Positions 21,217 to 31,855 of a stretch of DNA of 64,000 nt are shown here, piece after piece. The notes beneath the pieces were generated by a model. That model had not been told where the DNA came from. It worked only from the letters and a program-made list of their open reading frames with translations, and did no database searches. Positions within the stretch are counted from its first letter, which is position 1. Every line of letters starts with the position of its first letter. The stretch is from Cordylochernes scorpioides (Eukaryota > Arthropoda > Arachnida > Pseudoscorpiones > Chernetidae). The DNA is taken from contig CP092871.1 in assembly GCA_030710605.1 (NCBI GenBank), positions 65,243,887 to 65,307,886 of the forward strand. Direction: 5' to 3'. Both the position numbers and the translations under genes were made by a program.

Positions 21217-21392
21217 GCCTAAAGTGGCACCTTTTCCGTTAAAAAGGTATTTAAAAGGAATTGTGGTTCATTACCCGAGTAAAGAACATTAAAGTGGTGC
21301 TGTGGCTCATTCTTCTTTACCGTCCTTATGTTTGTACTCGGGTGACGAACAAAATGTATTTTTAAAAGAAGAGGTACTTCTTTCGATAAATT
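21217..21392. repeat. Short inverted-repeat element related to 33181-33839
   Basis: The left arm AAAGTGGCACCTTTT and right arm AAAAGAAGAGGTACTTCTTT are imperfect inverted copies, and both resemble the arms of the element at 33181-33839. Confidence 0.45.
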
Positions 21393-21848
21393 ATTACCTT
21401 CCTCCCGCAACTTTATTATATCCTAGCGGATGTACCCGGCTTCGCCCGGGTTTTACCCGAGTAAAGGTTTGTCTAACGAACATTTGTTAAAACAATTATC
21501 TCTAAACTTATTTAAAAAAATAATAGATATATTTTGATAATTTGAAACTCGTAAATTTGAATCTCTCGATAAAGTGAACATTTTTCTCGGTCCCTGTGTG
21601 CCGTGTCATCCTGAATTTTGTCTTTCCTAATTTTCTACATTACAAAATCATCGTTTTATCTAGTGAACATTTTTTCGCGGTCCCTTGAAAAATACTCGAT
21701 GAGTTGAATAAAATCAATATTAATTGGTTCCCTCGGTAATTGGAAGTTGAAGGAATAGTATCTTTGCCTTGGAATTGTATCATTATTCTTGTCTCAAATA
21801 AATTGCCGTGTCATCCTGAGATAATAAATATATATATATATATATATA

Positions 21849-22420
21849 TGTAGTAAACCCGATGTGGAATGTGCTGGGCAGTCATGGTAGTGGGTGCGTG
21901 ATGGGATTCCCGCACTGGGACAACAAGAGACAGAGGCAGGTCTAGATGGTAACTCCAAGAGAAAGAGGTAGACCACGGACGAAGTCAGTCGGACCACGGG
22001 CGTCACGGATGCCCTACATCGCGGATAGGGGTGAGTGAAAGATCCGACCGTATAACCGCGTCGCTCTGAAACAACTAATAACTATCTATCTATCTAACTA
22101 ACTGACGAAACTTTCTAACGACCCCTATATATAGCAACCCTCAACCATCTACCCTGGCCTTGACTCTCATTGGCTGCTGGTCAAGCTGTTTGTTTGCTCA
22201 GGCGTAACGGCGCGCCTCGGTGTCTAGCCTTTCATCTTAGGTTTTGGTTTCGATAGATTGGTTTTGGTTGCAATAGTCTGACCTTGGCCGGCCACCGGGT
22301 CTACCTCCCTCTTTGCTTTATTGTGACATCCATCTTACAAGGTTGATACATATTTATATAGAGATGGGATTACAATAAAATCAGAAGGTTGTGAACTGTC
22401 TCACACAAAAATATACTACA
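21849..22420 (-). repeat. LTR of element D, left copy
   Basis: Begins TGTAGTAAACCC and ends TATACTACA. It contains a CTATCTATCTAACTAACT microsatellite, and a TATATATA box in minus orientation near 22124-22133. Confidence 0.9.
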
Positions 22421-25400
22421 GAATGTGTCCCCGGTGATGAAGGTTTGGTTGGGGGAATGACATGTAATGAATGATGACCTAAACAAACCTATTATATAAA
22501 AAAAGAAATAATTTGCATACAAATTAGTTAAAATTATTAAAAAGTTACAAGTTAAACAGAGAAAGATGTAATTGTGGTGTATCAAGGAAATATAAATCAA
22601 GGTTATAAAAATAAAAAGGCACAAAATGAATGATAAAAGATTAAGGGAAAGTATATAATACAAAATGGTAAATATGGTAAAATGATTCGTACAAGTAAAA
22701 TAATATCTTATTGCATAAAATATGAGCGGAGAAAAAGTTAGTTTATTGGTTGAACATATAATGTGACGCTAAGGTTGAAAAAGGGAAAGCGGGTATCTGA
22801 GCATGTTTCTGCAAAGTAGTATCCCAAGCATCCTGCAATGCAATGCGAGCTTGTTTAAGTGAGGCATTGTTTTCATTAACAGAAGGCCAAAGATATTCCG
22901 TCTGCATCATTAGCTCAGACAGCGATAAAAGTGGGGAGATTGATAGAGGTAAAAGGGAGAGGGAGAGGTAAGAGGGATTCCTGTTGTCCATTATGATTGT
23001 GCCCGGTTGAATTATGAAAAAAAAAATTGAAAAGTTGAAAAATGGTGAATTGGCACGATGAGTCGGGCGATGATAAAAAAATAATAATAATAAGATCGCG
23101 CTGGATATCCTGAACTCATTATTGGGAATGGTATAACGAGGAAGGATTGTTCCAGTCGGATTAATCAATGAAAAAAAAAATGTTTGACGAACTGGAATCC
23201 CTTGGAAGGTTGGAGGTCTGAAGGATGCGGAAAAGGAGAGGTGGGTGTAAGAGGTTTATTGTTGTCAATTTTGATTGTGTCCGGCTTGTATGGGTGAAAA
23301 GAAAAAGTTGAAAAATGAAAAAATGATGAGCCGGACGATGAGAGAAAAAAAAATCTAACGAGGTCTCCTGAGCTCACTGTTGGGAAATGTACAGCAAGGA
23401 AGGGTCTTCTAGTTAGGTTAATCAATAAAAAAAAAGAAAATGGCTGACGAACAATAAATTCTTGATGGATGTAAAAGGTTGGGAGGAAAGGTTCATGGGA
23501 TAGAGTTAGAGGCTGTAAGGGAAGCGTCAAAAAACATTTTGAAAATCTATTAACAAAGATAAAATGATAAATGTTTTATCTGTTTAAGAAATATTAAATA
23601 TTGTTAGGTGTAGGTTTTTTAAAATGGTGCCTAAAATAGTTGAAGTTGTAAAATTCTAGGTCTAAAAAATAAAAATATTAAAGGTAATAATATATAAAGG
23701 GTTGATTGGTAATTGATGGCATTAATAAACAAAATGATATTATCGATTAATAGTGAAATGTCTTATCCACATCTGTAAGTTAAAAAACAAAGTCCAACAC
23801 CACAAAACTAGTAAAACTATAAGTCTATTTACAAATAAATGAGAGAAAAGCTAGCTAACCTATTAAATGGGAAAATTTTTTGGGGCACAAAAGTTACTAG
23901 AATTAAATAAAGATAAAGGGGAGCAGTGGTGACACATTGATATAATATTATAAAATTACAAAAATATATAAGAGGAGTACATAGGAAGGATGAATTTAAA
24001 ATAAACACACACAATAGCGAAAGTAAATATTTGAGAAAGTTGGTATACTAGTTACAGTTTTTTGTTACTTAAGGTGCCTTGACTATTTACAACATAGTTT
24101 CAGGGATGTAAAACAAGAAGGAGGAGAAGTAGAGGTAATAAAAGTAAAGTTAAAATATAAAAGAAAATTGACTTAAGCAAAAGGTTGCGATAGGTAATGA
24201 CGCAGTGAGGAATAGAGGAAGGTCTGAATTGGTTTCTGCAAAGGACATCTCAGGAGTCCTGCCCTGCAATACGAGCTTAGAAGCGAAGTATTGTTTTCAG
24301 GGGTCAGCGATCTCAAGATGCTCTGTAAGTAGCATTAGATCAGATGGGCAAAAAGTGTGAAGATCGAAGGAGAGGTAGTAAATGGGAGAATATGGGAAAG
24401 AATTTTTTTCTGAGAGAGGTTGAAAAGAGATGGTGTCTCAAGAGCTGCGCTGCTGTCGGTGATTGAGCTCGATCAGATGAAAAATAAAAGTAAACGAAAA
24501 ATGAGTGGGCGCATCGTGCTGATGATGGCCTGAGTCGAGCGTTAGAGAAAAAAAATCTCGCTGGTTACCCAAGCTCTCCGTGTGGAGTTAACATGGGGAG
24601 AAAGAGTACCAGGTCGATGAATCATTAAAAAAATAATAATTAAAAATGTTGACGAGCAGGAGTCTCAGGAACCGTTGAAGAGGTTAGAGGATGGAAGGTA
24701 GATTGTGAAAACAGGGCTCGACTGTTGCCATTGAATTGAACCCGAGTTGAGGAAAAAAGAATGAAATAAAGAATGCTGGGACGGCGACCTGGGTGTAAAT
24801 TAAAAAAAAAATCGGCAAACAGGAACTCTGCGATGGACGAGGGGTGGTTAGAACGAAGGCATAGAAGGCCAATGGAAAATGATCAAGAGACGAGAGAAGT
24901 ATGGAAGGCAGAGTTGGAAGGATCAAGATATAGGTTGGCTAATGGTTTTAACTGTTTAGGGATGGAAGGAAAAGAAATATCTTAATGTAAAAGAAATATC
25001 TTAAAATATATGGATTGATTCTAGAGATGATGGGGACCTCTTCATTATAATATTGTAATTTATAGTTGTATTTGTAATTGTGGGGAAAATGGGAGGCACA
25101 TTATGAGATGAGATGATTTAAAATTGATATTTATAAAAATACAAATCTAGGACTATTTTAAAACTTTTAAATATTGAGAAATATCAATTTGAATAGTAAT
25201 AGGTCAAGTAATATAAAGAGCATAATAAATTTAATTATTAATACTATGGCCATAAATAAGGTATTAAAAAAAACACACAAATAAGTTTAGAAAATATGAT
25301 TCGAGTAATTAAAATACAATATGATTTTTTATGTAAAATTGAAATTAATGAATTTAAATTTAAAAGTTGCGTAAAATAAAGTAAAAATTGGTAAATGAGG

Positions 25401-25565
25401 GTGTACAAGGTTTAAAATTTGAATTGAAATGCTATAAAAATGGTAAAATAATGAACTTGATGGATTTATAATAATAATGTTATTGCTATTAAAATGGTAT
25501 CGAATAATTAATTCAGAGCAAACGGAGATAGTGTTACATTAAATAGTTCTGTAGAGAAAATTCTC
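22421..25565 (-). other. Noncoding interior of element D with four stem units
   Basis: Units start near 22981, 23259, 24451 and 24721, each opening with a segment like TGTTGCCATTGAATTG. Each has a stem whose arms differ between units but stay complementary: GCCCG/CGGGC, GTCCGGCT/AGCCGGAC and GCTCGA/TCGAGC, with a weaker fourth one. Long A runs separate the parts. The 97-141 residue minus-strand ORFs here are low-complexity and not credible. Confidence 0.6.
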
Positions 25566-25623
25566 CTACCAGATGGATGTCTTGAATGGGGCTTGTGGAG
25601 TGGGCTGCGATGAGGCTTGGTGG

Positions 25624-25920
25624 TCACTTTTTGCGATGGTTGCCATGGGACATCGTCGATGTTGGTTGGCGGGGCAATGCCAGGATTTCTCGATGAGTCT
25701 CGTCTGCCTGTTCGAGCCGATGGATGAAGATGTTTGTGGCGCAGGAGATGTTGATGGGGGCGATGGTGACCTCCTCGGTCCGAGGCGCAGCAAGTCCTCG
25801 CATGGTGTCTTTTAGGCGGCTTACTCGGTCTTCGCAGTGGGGCTGCATGTTGGTGAGGGCATCCGCGAAGTACTCGTTTCCGGCCTCCGTCATCCTCTGT
25901 ATGTTGCTGTCCTCAGTCAT
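25624..25920 (-). CDS. Short gag-like ORF of element D
   Basis: 98 codons starting just inside the inferred 5' LTR. It reads MTEDSNIQRMTEAGN and continues with a charged helical stretch. Position and composition resemble the N-terminal end of a retrotransposon gag, but I find no capsid or zinc-knuckle motif. It may be a relic kept for packaging signals. Function is not assigned. Confidence 0.35.
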   Translation of the reverse strand: MTEDSNIQRMTEAGNEYFADALTNMQPHCEDRVSRLKDTMRGLAAPRTEEVTIAPINISCATNIFIHRLEQADETHREILALPRQPTSTMSHGNHRKK

Positions 25921-25941
25921 CCTGTCGACTTTAACGGGTTC

Positions 25942-26513
25942 TGTAGTAAACCCGATGTGGAATGTGCTGGGCAGTCATGGTAGTGGGTGCGTGATGGGAT
26001 TCCCGCACTGGGACAACAAGAGACAGAGGCAGGTCTAGATGGTAACTCCAAGAGAAAGAGGTAGACCACGGACGAAGTCAGTCGGGCCACGGGCGTCACG
26101 GATGCCCTACATCGCGGATAGGGGTGAGTGAAAGATCCGACCGTATAACCGCGTCGCTCTGAAACAACTAATAACTATCTATCTATCTAACTAACTGACG
26201 AAACTTTCTAACGACCCCTATATATAGCAACCCTCAACCGTCTACCCTGGCCTTGACTCTCATTGGCTGCTGGTCAAGCTGTTTGTTTGCTCAGGCGTAA
26301 CGGCGCGCCTCGGTGTCTAGCCTTTCATCTTAGGTTTTGGTTTCGATAGATTGGTTTTGGTTGCAATAGTCTGACCTTGGCCGGCCACCGGGTCTACCTC
26401 CCTCTTTGCTTTATTGTGACATCCATCTTACAAGGTTGATACATATTTATATAGAGATGGGATTACAATAAAATCAGAAGGTTGTGAACTGTCTCACACA
26501 AAAATATACTACA
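25942..26513 (-). repeat. LTR of element D, right copy
   Basis: Same length and ends as 21849-22420. Under the minus-strand reading this is the 5' LTR. Confidence 0.9.
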
Positions 26514-26529
26514 TATATATATAATAATA

Positions 26530-28072
26530 AATAGAATTAGTAAAGAGTTATCGACCTATTTCATTAATTTCTAACTTATCAAAAATATTTGAAAAAGATT
26601 TTGAAAAATAAAATATACGAATACTATGAAAAAAATGATCTCCTTAGCCCCAGACAACATGGTTTCTTGAAGAATAAGTCAACAACAACCTGTTTGAAAG
26701 AAATCACAAAGATCATAATGGAACATAGACAGAAACAACTAGTTAGGCTGATTGCAATTGATATACAAGGAGCGTTTGATAATACATGGTGGCCAGCCTT
26801 GTTTAAGAAATTAGACGAAGACAATTTACCAGTTGAATTGATCAAAATTTTACGTTCTTTTTTGAAAAATAGAAAAACGATTTTCAAGTATAATAATCTG
26901 AAAGTTTCAAAGATATTAACAAAGGGCTGTCCTCAGGGTGGACCATTGTCTCCGTTGTTATGGCTGATATATTTAAATGATCTGCTAACTAATTTGCAAT
27001 CACCAAACTCTGAAATCATTTGCTATGCTGATAATGTAACTATTATATGTTGGAATAATGGGCTAACAAATCTAAAAAAGTCTATTGAGTTTAATTTGGA
27101 AAAGATAGATCAATGGTGTAATGATAATAAGCTGAATATCAATCTTGATAAAACTAGTATTTTACACTTGCACAATAAAGACAAAATTTCAATTAATTTT
27201 AGAGACAATATTATTATGCCCGTAGAAGAAATTAAAATTCTAGGAATTACGATTGCGAATCATAGATGGAAAAACAAATTGAATTTTGGCCCTCACCTTA
27301 ACATTATACTAAACAAAACCCAAAGATTGAAAAACCTTCTTTTTTCAATATGTGGACAATCTTGGGGTCTTAGCACCCAAAAAAAGGCTTACACTTTATA
27401 AATCTATAATAAGACCAACGTTAACTTACGGAACAGAAATATGGTTTCAATTTATTAGCAAAAAATATAAGTACAAACTGAACTCAATGCAATATCAAAT
27501 TCTGCTATGGTGTACCCTAACATATAAAACAACCAGTTATAACTGTGTTTACACCTTAGCCAATATTCCTTTGATCACTGATTATATGGAATCTAGAATT
27601 ATAGGTTATATATATATATATATATGAGTTGAATAATTTATCAACAGAAGATGAACAATTTTATGATTTGTATATTCCAGGTATACTCAAAGATTTCATT
27701 ATATCAAGGATTAATTTACTGAAAAAGAATACTAATCAAACATTTCAAAGTTTCTTTCCTTATGCAATTCCGAAATATTTTCGACCAAACTATTATAATT
27801 CACAATTCATAACGAACCATGGAAATTTTAAGGGATTTTTATCAAAAATTGGCGCGAGTGAAGACTCTAGCTGTCATTGTGGCAACGAATTCCAGGACTC
27901 GAGACACCTACTGCTGGAATGTCCACTCTTCTTCACCGCTAGACAACAGACAATAAATGAGGTTGTAGATCTATATCAATTTGTAAATAGCAGAGAGAAT
28001 TATCATAAGTTTAATTATTTTTGTAAATATATTCATGATTTTCTTTCAAACCTGAAAGGTTCAGGTTCCTAA
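26530..28072 (+). pseudogene. LINE reverse transcriptase, 5' truncated
   Basis: The start YRPISLISNLSKIFEK is in one frame, and a single-base shift leads to the main block at 26589-27401 (AIDIQGAFDNTWWPALF, GCPQGGPLSPLLW). The catalytic box is YADN rather than YADD (27024-27035). After a frameshift the thumb region continues at 27352-27627 (RPTLTYGTEIW). A TA repeat then separates a C-terminal block at 27629-28072 holding CHCGNEFQDSRHLLLEC, a CCHC-type motif usual at R1/Jockey LINE ends. It is inactive. Confidence 0.85.
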
Positions 28073-28082
28073 TATATATATA

Positions 28083-28353
28083 TGTGGCGACTACACTTTG
28101 CTTCAGCGAGCCGAACTAAGACGGCCTCGGCATCGGCGGGCGTCAACCTGACTACGCATGCGCGCGGGACGTCATCAGAGACTCTGGCCACTGACGCGGT
28201 AAACAAGAAGGCTAAAAGCCGACGGCCGTTATTTCAACCGTTGCTTCTTTTCTCTTTATAATTTCTTGCTTTAAATAAATTAATTTTAATTATTATTTTA
28301 TCAGCAGCCTTTCCACAAGCCACACCAACACTTCACGCAACAACCATCCTACA
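28083..28353 (+). repeat. 5' LTR of Gypsy copy 4
   Basis: Has a TATAAT-containing pyrimidine-rich stretch in the middle (TTTATAATTTCTTGC) and AAATAAATT downstream. The partner is 31137-31407. Confidence 0.9.
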
Positions 28354-28356
28354 AAT

Positions 28357-28373
28357 TGGTGAGCCGGACGTGA
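28357..28373 (+). promoter_or_regulatory. Primer-binding site of Gypsy copy 4
   Basis: TGGTGAGCCGGACGTGA lies three bases after the 5' LTR. It starts with TGG as expected for pairing to a tRNA CCA end. I cannot assign the tRNA. Confidence 0.5.
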
Positions 28374-28446
28374 TGCAAAAGTTATTTTAATCACACTTCT
28401 ATATATATTTTTTTATTTCATCCACGAAACTTTCAACAGCCCCAGA

Positions 28447-29265
28447 ATGCAAGACGCAACTACGGAACATCCGGAAGGGCCAACATCCACGGCACCCTCC
28501 CAAATATCAAGATTGGCTTTCCGTGCACCACCATTCTGGCCCAACAACGTTGAACTGTGGATAAGCCAGCTAGAAGCCGCTTTCGGTCTAGCCGAGATCT
28601 CCCGCGACGAAACTAAATTCCAAGCAACGGTAACGAGCCTAGACCAGCCAACCCTTACTTACGTCGCGGACATCGTAACGGCCCCCCCACCCTCTGGTAA
28701 ATACGATGCGCTGAAAGCAGGCCTTCTCCAACGACTCGGTCAATTAAAACAAACTAAAATCTTACAAGTTCTGGATGGGCGTCCCATGGGAGATCAGAAG
28801 CCATCAACAGTCCTAGCCGCGATGCAACATCAGGCAGGAAGAAATTTCTCCGATACAGCACTGAAAATGCTGTGGACTCGACGCCTACCTCAGGACATAA
28901 GGGCCGCTCTCGCAGCATCCTCTGAAACAAGTTTGAGTAAGCTGGCGGAAATGGCAGACAACATACACGAAGCCATACTGCCAACGCTCTCAGCAGTGGA
29001 CCAACCAAGCACAGGTCATAGCGCGGAAGCCCACCAACAGCTGATGATGACGCAAATCCAAGACCTGCATACGCAAATCGAAGCTTTGAAGTCATCCATG
29101 GACACCCCACACAATCGCTATCCGAACGCTAGGTACCCGACCCACAACAAAAAAGGAAACGCAGGAACTTGCTGGTACCATATGAAGTTTGGAGCGCAAG
29201 CTAGGAAGTGCCTTCAACCATGCAACTTCAAGGTCCAGGGAAACGAATACGCCCGCCGTCAGTAG
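28447..29265 (+). CDS. gag: Gag of Gypsy copy 4
   Basis: Uninterrupted 272 codons from the ATG at 28447. The core APPFWPNNVELWISQLEAAF, the LQRLGQLKQTKILQVL helix and the MLWTRRLPQDIRAALA segment are typical of the gag found with K02A2.6-like Gypsy elements. The C-terminal CWYHMKFGAQARKC...PC module replaces a standard zinc knuckle. The protease frame overlaps the last 58 bases. The ORF is intact although the element as a whole cannot replicate alone. Confidence 0.85.
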   Translation: MQDATTEHPEGPTSTAPSQISRLAFRAPPFWPNNVELWISQLEAAFGLAEISRDETKFQATVTSLDQPTLTYVADIVTAPPPSGKYDALKAGLLQRLGQLKQTKILQVLDGRPMGDQKPSTVLAAMQHQAGRNFSDTALKMLWTRRLPQDIRAALAASSETSLSKLAEMADNIHEAILPTLSAVDQPSTGHSAEAHQQLMMTQIQDLHTQIEALKSSMDTPHNRYPNARYPTHNKKGNAGTCWYHMKFGAQARKCLQPCNFKVQGNEYARRQ

Positions 29266-29756
29266 GAGCCACTGACGGCGCAGGCCTTACTCGCCGGCTC
29301 TTCATTACGGACCGACGCAGCGCCTATTTGTTTTTGGTCGACACTGGAGCCGAAGTCTCGGTGATTCCACCACCAGTAAAAAACGCTAGGCCCTCGCACA
29401 GGCAGCTTTTCGCAGCTAACGGATCTATCATCCACACTTACGGGGAACGACATCTTGAGCTTGACCTCGGTCTCGGACGATTATTTTGTTGGCCTTTCAT
29501 CATAGCCGACGTCGGCGTGTCCATCATCGGCGCAGACTTTCTCCGACATTACGGGCTGACAGTAGACCTGCGTAATCACCGGCTGAGCGACCCAGTATCT
29601 TCCCTTCACTCCATTGGACAAGTTTCCCCTTCCCCCGCTGTTAGCATTCACCTTACAATCGCCAATTCGCCTCACTCCAGAATACTCAGACAATTCCCAG
29701 AGCTCACTAGTCAGAATCTTGTAAAAAGCCACAAATTGTGGCGTCCCCGGGTGGTT
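29208..29756 (+). pseudogene. pol: Protease of Gypsy copy 4
   Basis: Reads RLFITDRRSAYLFLVDTGAEVSVIPP with the active Asp-Thr-Gly at 29340-29348, then SIIGADFLRHYGLTVDLRNHRL. This is a complete retropepsin fold in order. The linker towards RT stops near 29740, where the RT and RNase H domains should follow. Confidence 0.85.
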
Positions 29757-29865
29757 CCAGCGATCCTATGCAATCTTATTGGCTTGCCAAGTTCGGGTCT
29801 TGGGAAAACATCGGTCCTTCTGATGTGAAAGCAGGCTTGAGGCGGTCGATTGACATCCACGTGGA
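29757..29865 (-). repeat. Inverted 109-bp copy of the element's 3' coding end
   Basis: Reverse complement of 31003-31111 with about two mismatches. It stands exactly where RT and RNase H are missing. The original sequence encodes the end of the integrase C-terminal region and the start of the 3' noncoding part. Confidence 0.88.
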
Positions 29866-31092
29866 ACCCATCTCCCATCACCAACCTTATGACCCGAAAT
29901 CCCTCGCCGAAGCGCAAGCAGTAGACCAGGAGCTACAAGCTCTCTTGACATCGGAAAACCGCAGCTCACTACAACTGGAAAAAGTACAAATCCCAGAAAC
30001 GAACATTTCCCTGTACTGTGACGTTTCCACAGCAAAACCCAGACCATTCGTACCCGCACCCTGTCGCCGCATAATTTTTTCTGCATACCACAACTTGTCT
30101 CACCCCGGAGTACGAGCTACTACAAGGATGGTCACCGCCCATTACGTCTGCCCGGCCGTCAAGAAGGATTGCGTACTTTGGACTCGCGCCTGCCACCGCT
30201 GCCAAGTCTCCAAAACCGCTAGACACACAAGAACGCCCCTTCAGTCGTTTAGTCCCCCAGACGGAAGGTTCAGTCATGTTCACATTGACCTGGTCGGACC
30301 ATTACCACCGAGTGAAAACTATCGGTACATATTCACCTGCGTCGAACGATTCACTAGGTGGCCCGAAGCCCTACCCATACAGGACATCACCGCCAAAACA
30401 GTAGCAAATGCCTTCCTATCGGTCTGGATATCTCGTTTTGGCGTGCCAGCAAAAGTGACTACAGACCAAGGCAGGCAGTTTGAATCAGCACTTTTCGGTG
30501 AGTTGACACGGCTTCTGGGAATCAACAGAATAAGGACATCACCCTACCACCCAGCAGCAAACGGCCTGGTAGAAAGATTCCACAGACAGCTGAAAGACTC
30601 CCTTCGCTGTCACGATTCCACGAGCTGGTCCTTGAAACTTCCCCTGGTGCTCCTAAGGATTCGTTCGTCGCTAAGGGAATATCTCAACACCACAACCGCT
30701 GAGCTGGTCTATGGGAAGCCCCTACCCCTTCCAGGAACATTTTTTGAGGACCCCCCCCCTCTGCAAGCTCGCCTACCGAACCGTGGCTGGAGGACTTCAA
30801 GCGCGCCATGGCATCTCTGAAACCTGCACCAAGCAAACCACATGGGAACCGCCACGTTTACGTGCCCAAACCACTCGAGACATGTTCCCATGTCTATCTA
30901 CGTCGGGACCTGATATTGCCACCGCTAGCTCCCCCATACGACGGTCCATATGAAGTCCTTTTTAGGAAACCCAAAATTTACAAACTGAAAATTAAAAAGA
31001 TATCCACGTGGGTGTCAATCGACCGCCTCAAGCCTGCTTTCACATCAGAAGGACCGATGTTTTCCCAAGACCCCAACTTGGCAAGCCAATAA
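29866..31092 (+). pseudogene. pol: Integrase of Gypsy copy 4
   Basis: Starts in the RNase H-integrase linker. An HHCC domain ([17 protein letters not shown]) is followed by a DDE core with Asp near 30287, Asp near 30464 ([11 protein letters not shown]) and Glu near 30572 (LVERFHRQL); all three are kept. A run of about nine C near 30752 shifts the frame, after which the C-terminal segment (SHVYLRRD, PYDGPYEVLFRKPKIYKL) is in the next frame. The frameshift would truncate the protein after the core. Confidence 0.88.
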
Positions 31093-31136
31093 GATTGCAT
31101 AGGATCGCTGGAAAGATCCTACTGGAGGGGGAGTAG

Positions 31137-31407
31137 TGTGGCGACTACACTTTGCTTCAGCGAGCCGAACGAAGACGGCCTCGGCATCGGCGGGCGTCAA
31201 CCTGACTACGCATTCGCGCGGGACGTCATCAGAGACTCTGGCCACTGACGCGGTAAACAAGAAGGCTAAAAGCCGACGGCCGTTATTTCAACCGTTGCTT
31301 CTTTTCTCTTTATAATTTCTTGCTTTAAATAAATTAATTTTAATTATAATTTTATCAGCAGCCTTTCCACAAGCCACACCAACACTTCACGGAACAACCA
31401 TCCTACA
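31137..31407 (+). repeat. 3' LTR of Gypsy copy 4
   Basis: Near-identical to 28083-28353. TA-repeat sequence of the LINE resumes at 31408. Confidence 0.9.
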
Positions 31408-31855
31408 TATATATATATTTTTTCTCTTTTTATTTCGATTACTTTTTTTTTGTAAAAATTTTATAACTGTTTCTGTTTAAAAAATGTAAATCGACGCAAT
31501 TATCCCTAGCCGGGATATCGCGTTTGTGTGTTGAAATAAATAAATAAATTTAAAAAAAATCCTGAGATAATCTTACTTTTGATAAATAATCTTTAAGATA
31601 ATAAACTTAGTGATAATAAAACTCATAGATAAAAAAAAATTGTTATCATCGTCGCAATGGTGGCGCTGCTTGCGAGTTTAATCTACAAATCTGCAAATAA
31701 CTCTAAGGATATTCAAGATATTCAAGAAATTATTTTTCAGAAACCTTCCCAGTACTATACTAAATAACTTCCCAAAGTTTCATGGCGTTCCAATGAGTGG
31801 TTTGGTCAGGCATAAAGGACACACACACATACATTCATTTATATATATATATAGA

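Larger units (their letters stand above)
21849..26513 (-). mobile_element. Noncoding LTR element D (LARD-like), young
   Basis: Two 572-bp LTRs, in which I see only two differences, enclose 3.5 kb without gag-pol. Orientation is inferred as minus: next to the LTR at 25942, the minus strand reads GTCGACAGGATGAC and then a short gag-like ORF. The interior has four related stem units and long U/A tracts. It must rely on enzymes from another element. It sits in a TA repeat inside the LINE. Confidence 0.8.
28083..31407 (+). mobile_element. Ty3/Gypsy element lacking RT and RNase H (copy 4)
   Basis: 271-bp LTRs at 28083-28353 and 31137-31407 differ at about four positions and end TGTGGCGA...CCTACA. 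Inserted in a TA repeat of the LINE. Gag, protease and integrase remain, but RT and RNase H are replaced by a 109-bp inverted copy of the element's own 3' end. PPT-like TGGAGGGGGAGTAG precedes the 3' LTR. Confidence 0.9.
26514..31561 (+). mobile_element. 5'-truncated LINE (R1/Jockey-group), split by a Gypsy
   Basis: Starts within the RT domain at about 26530 and ends with AAATAAATAAATAAATTTAAAAAAA before 31560. The LINE's own sequence is 26514-28082 and 31408-31559. The 12-bp duplication TCCTGAGATAAT brackets the whole insertion (with element D at its 5' side), which is normal for target-primed insertion. Confidence 0.8.
21424..31855 (+). mobile_element. RTE-like short retroelement, split by a nested LINE
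   Basis: The 5' end CTAGCGGATGTACCCGG is at 21424, followed by CTTCGCCCGGG. The 3' end CATTCATTTATATATATA is near 31836-31855. The two halves are rejoined by the 12-bp duplication TCCTGAGATAAT seen at 21823-21834 and again at 31560-31571. Total own length is about 0.7 kb with no coding sequence. Related 5' ends occur at 35525 and 58963. Confidence 0.6.

Noticed and set aside
22743-23530. Minus-strand ORFs of 141 and 121 residues in element D
   Set aside because: They are dominated by Phe, Leu, Ile and Pro from A-rich sequence, lack motifs and cross the repeated stem units, so they look like chance.
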